DNA of 64,000 bases from Datnioides undecimradiatus (taxonomy: Eukaryota > Chordata > Actinopteri > Lobotiformes > Datnioididae), in NCBI GenBank assembly GCA_008933995.1, contig WARS01000009.1:4310001-4374000 (forward strand), in the 5' to 3' direction. Positions 63,151 through 64,000 of this stretch are shown here, piece after piece (within the stretch, counting starts at the first letter, position 1; each line of letters starts with the position of its first letter). The translations under genes were made by a program, and so were the position numbers. The notes beneath the pieces are model-generated. The model was not told the DNA's origin. It was given only the letters and a program-made list of their open reading frames with translations, and did not search any database.

Positions 63151-64000
63151 TGGCTTCTCCTGTTGGTCATTCTTGGAAACGCACTGCGTGACATCTCAGC
63201 GGCTGATCAGGTTTGACACGATCTGGCCGGAGAACATCATCTGTGTGTTATGAAAGAACCAGACACAGTGGCCTCTCAGGTCACTCTGCTGAAACAAATA
63301 GATCTTTACTTAACTCACTTGAATGTACAGTATAAACTGGCTGCGTTACTCAGCTGATAACTGCTGATCCCTTCCTTGTGCTGCTCCGCATGTGACTGAA
63401 TAATGAAGTTAACTGTGCCGGGGGGGGGGGGTTGCCTTTCTTCATCTTTCTTGGAAAATTTCCAGTGATGTTTGTAAATCAATGCCACTGACGGAGAAAC
63501 TCAGCTCAAAGAAAGCTGCTTTTTAAGATCACACCCCCACCGCTGAAATTAAACAACTTAACATTTGGTATGAAACTTAACTCATTATTCCCATTACTGT
63601 TTCTCTTTGTTTACACACACTTCTTCAAATAAACCCCAAGAAACCAACTGCTGTAAACCACACACTTCGTCCTTCCAACATGAAGCACTATCATTAAACA
63701 CAACTTTCTAAAACACATAATTGCTTCATACACAATGACAAGTATTTCAAACATTTAAAGGCACAACGTCTGCAACAGGAGTGCAATTTCCACGTTTCAT
63801 TTTCAGAAGATCCCAAAAAAAACTAAATGTTGCCACACTCATGTGAGTTGCCTTCAGGTATTACGTCCTGCTCAACAGAATCTGCTTAAACCTGTAAAAA
63901 CTGATGTTTACTACTGTGGCACTAACATATTAATTCTTACATTTTAACTCTGGTTTCAGTCTCGACCAACTCTTGAGGTGAATATTTGGCTGTTTGGCTG
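63151..64000. other. downstream flank, no gene recognised
   Basis: AT-rich sequence with a run of twelve G at 63420-63431. No exon or repeat family identified. Confidence 0.6.

Overview
This 64 kb window is nuclear DNA from a ray-finned fish, most likely a percomorph teleost. The genes are split by GT-AG introns. There are many CA/GT and AT microsatellites. Several dispersed repeats are types I recall from teleost genomes. The zinc-finger gene has the N-terminal arrangement of a family expanded in fish. No bacterial genes, CRISPR arrays, rRNA genes or tRNA genes were seen.

Three protein-coding genes can be read codon by codon. (1) adss2, adenylosuccinate synthase 2, fills bases 37 to 17736 on the minus strand. 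Its 13 coding exons join in frame to 458 residues, and its 3' UTR runs off the left edge. (2) An unnamed C2H2 zinc-finger gene lies on the plus strand at 21835-23736 (two exons, 380 residues, six fingers). (3) slc29a1, the equilibrative nucleoside transporter ENT1, has twelve coding exons on the plus strand at 52701-61506 (446 residues) and a 3' UTR of about 1.6 kb.

Between adss2 and the zinc-finger gene lies a decayed coiled-coil gene (about 20020-20960). From 23.9 to 52.6 kb there is no convincing intact coding gene. That stretch holds two CpG-rich promoter-like patches (about 29.4-29.9 kb and 43.9-44.6 kb), candidate untranslated exons, a TATA-box promoter candidate 0.6 kb upstream of the slc29a1 start exon, a short piece resembling the N-terminus of the pseudouridine synthase RPUSD1, a near-perfect 25-bp hairpin, an L2-type LINE fragment and several dispersed repeat fragments. 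The simplest reading is that much of 44-52 kb is 5' UTR intron of slc29a1.

Both housekeeping genes touch purine metabolism. ADSS2 commits IMP to AMP synthesis, and ENT1 moves nucleosides such as adenosine across the membrane. Nothing in the sequence suggests they are co-regulated, and I saw no clearly novel multi-gene system. The most useful leads are the alternative slc29a1 promoters, the orphan CpG promoter, the hairpin, the RPUSD1-like relic and consensus CTCF-type sites.
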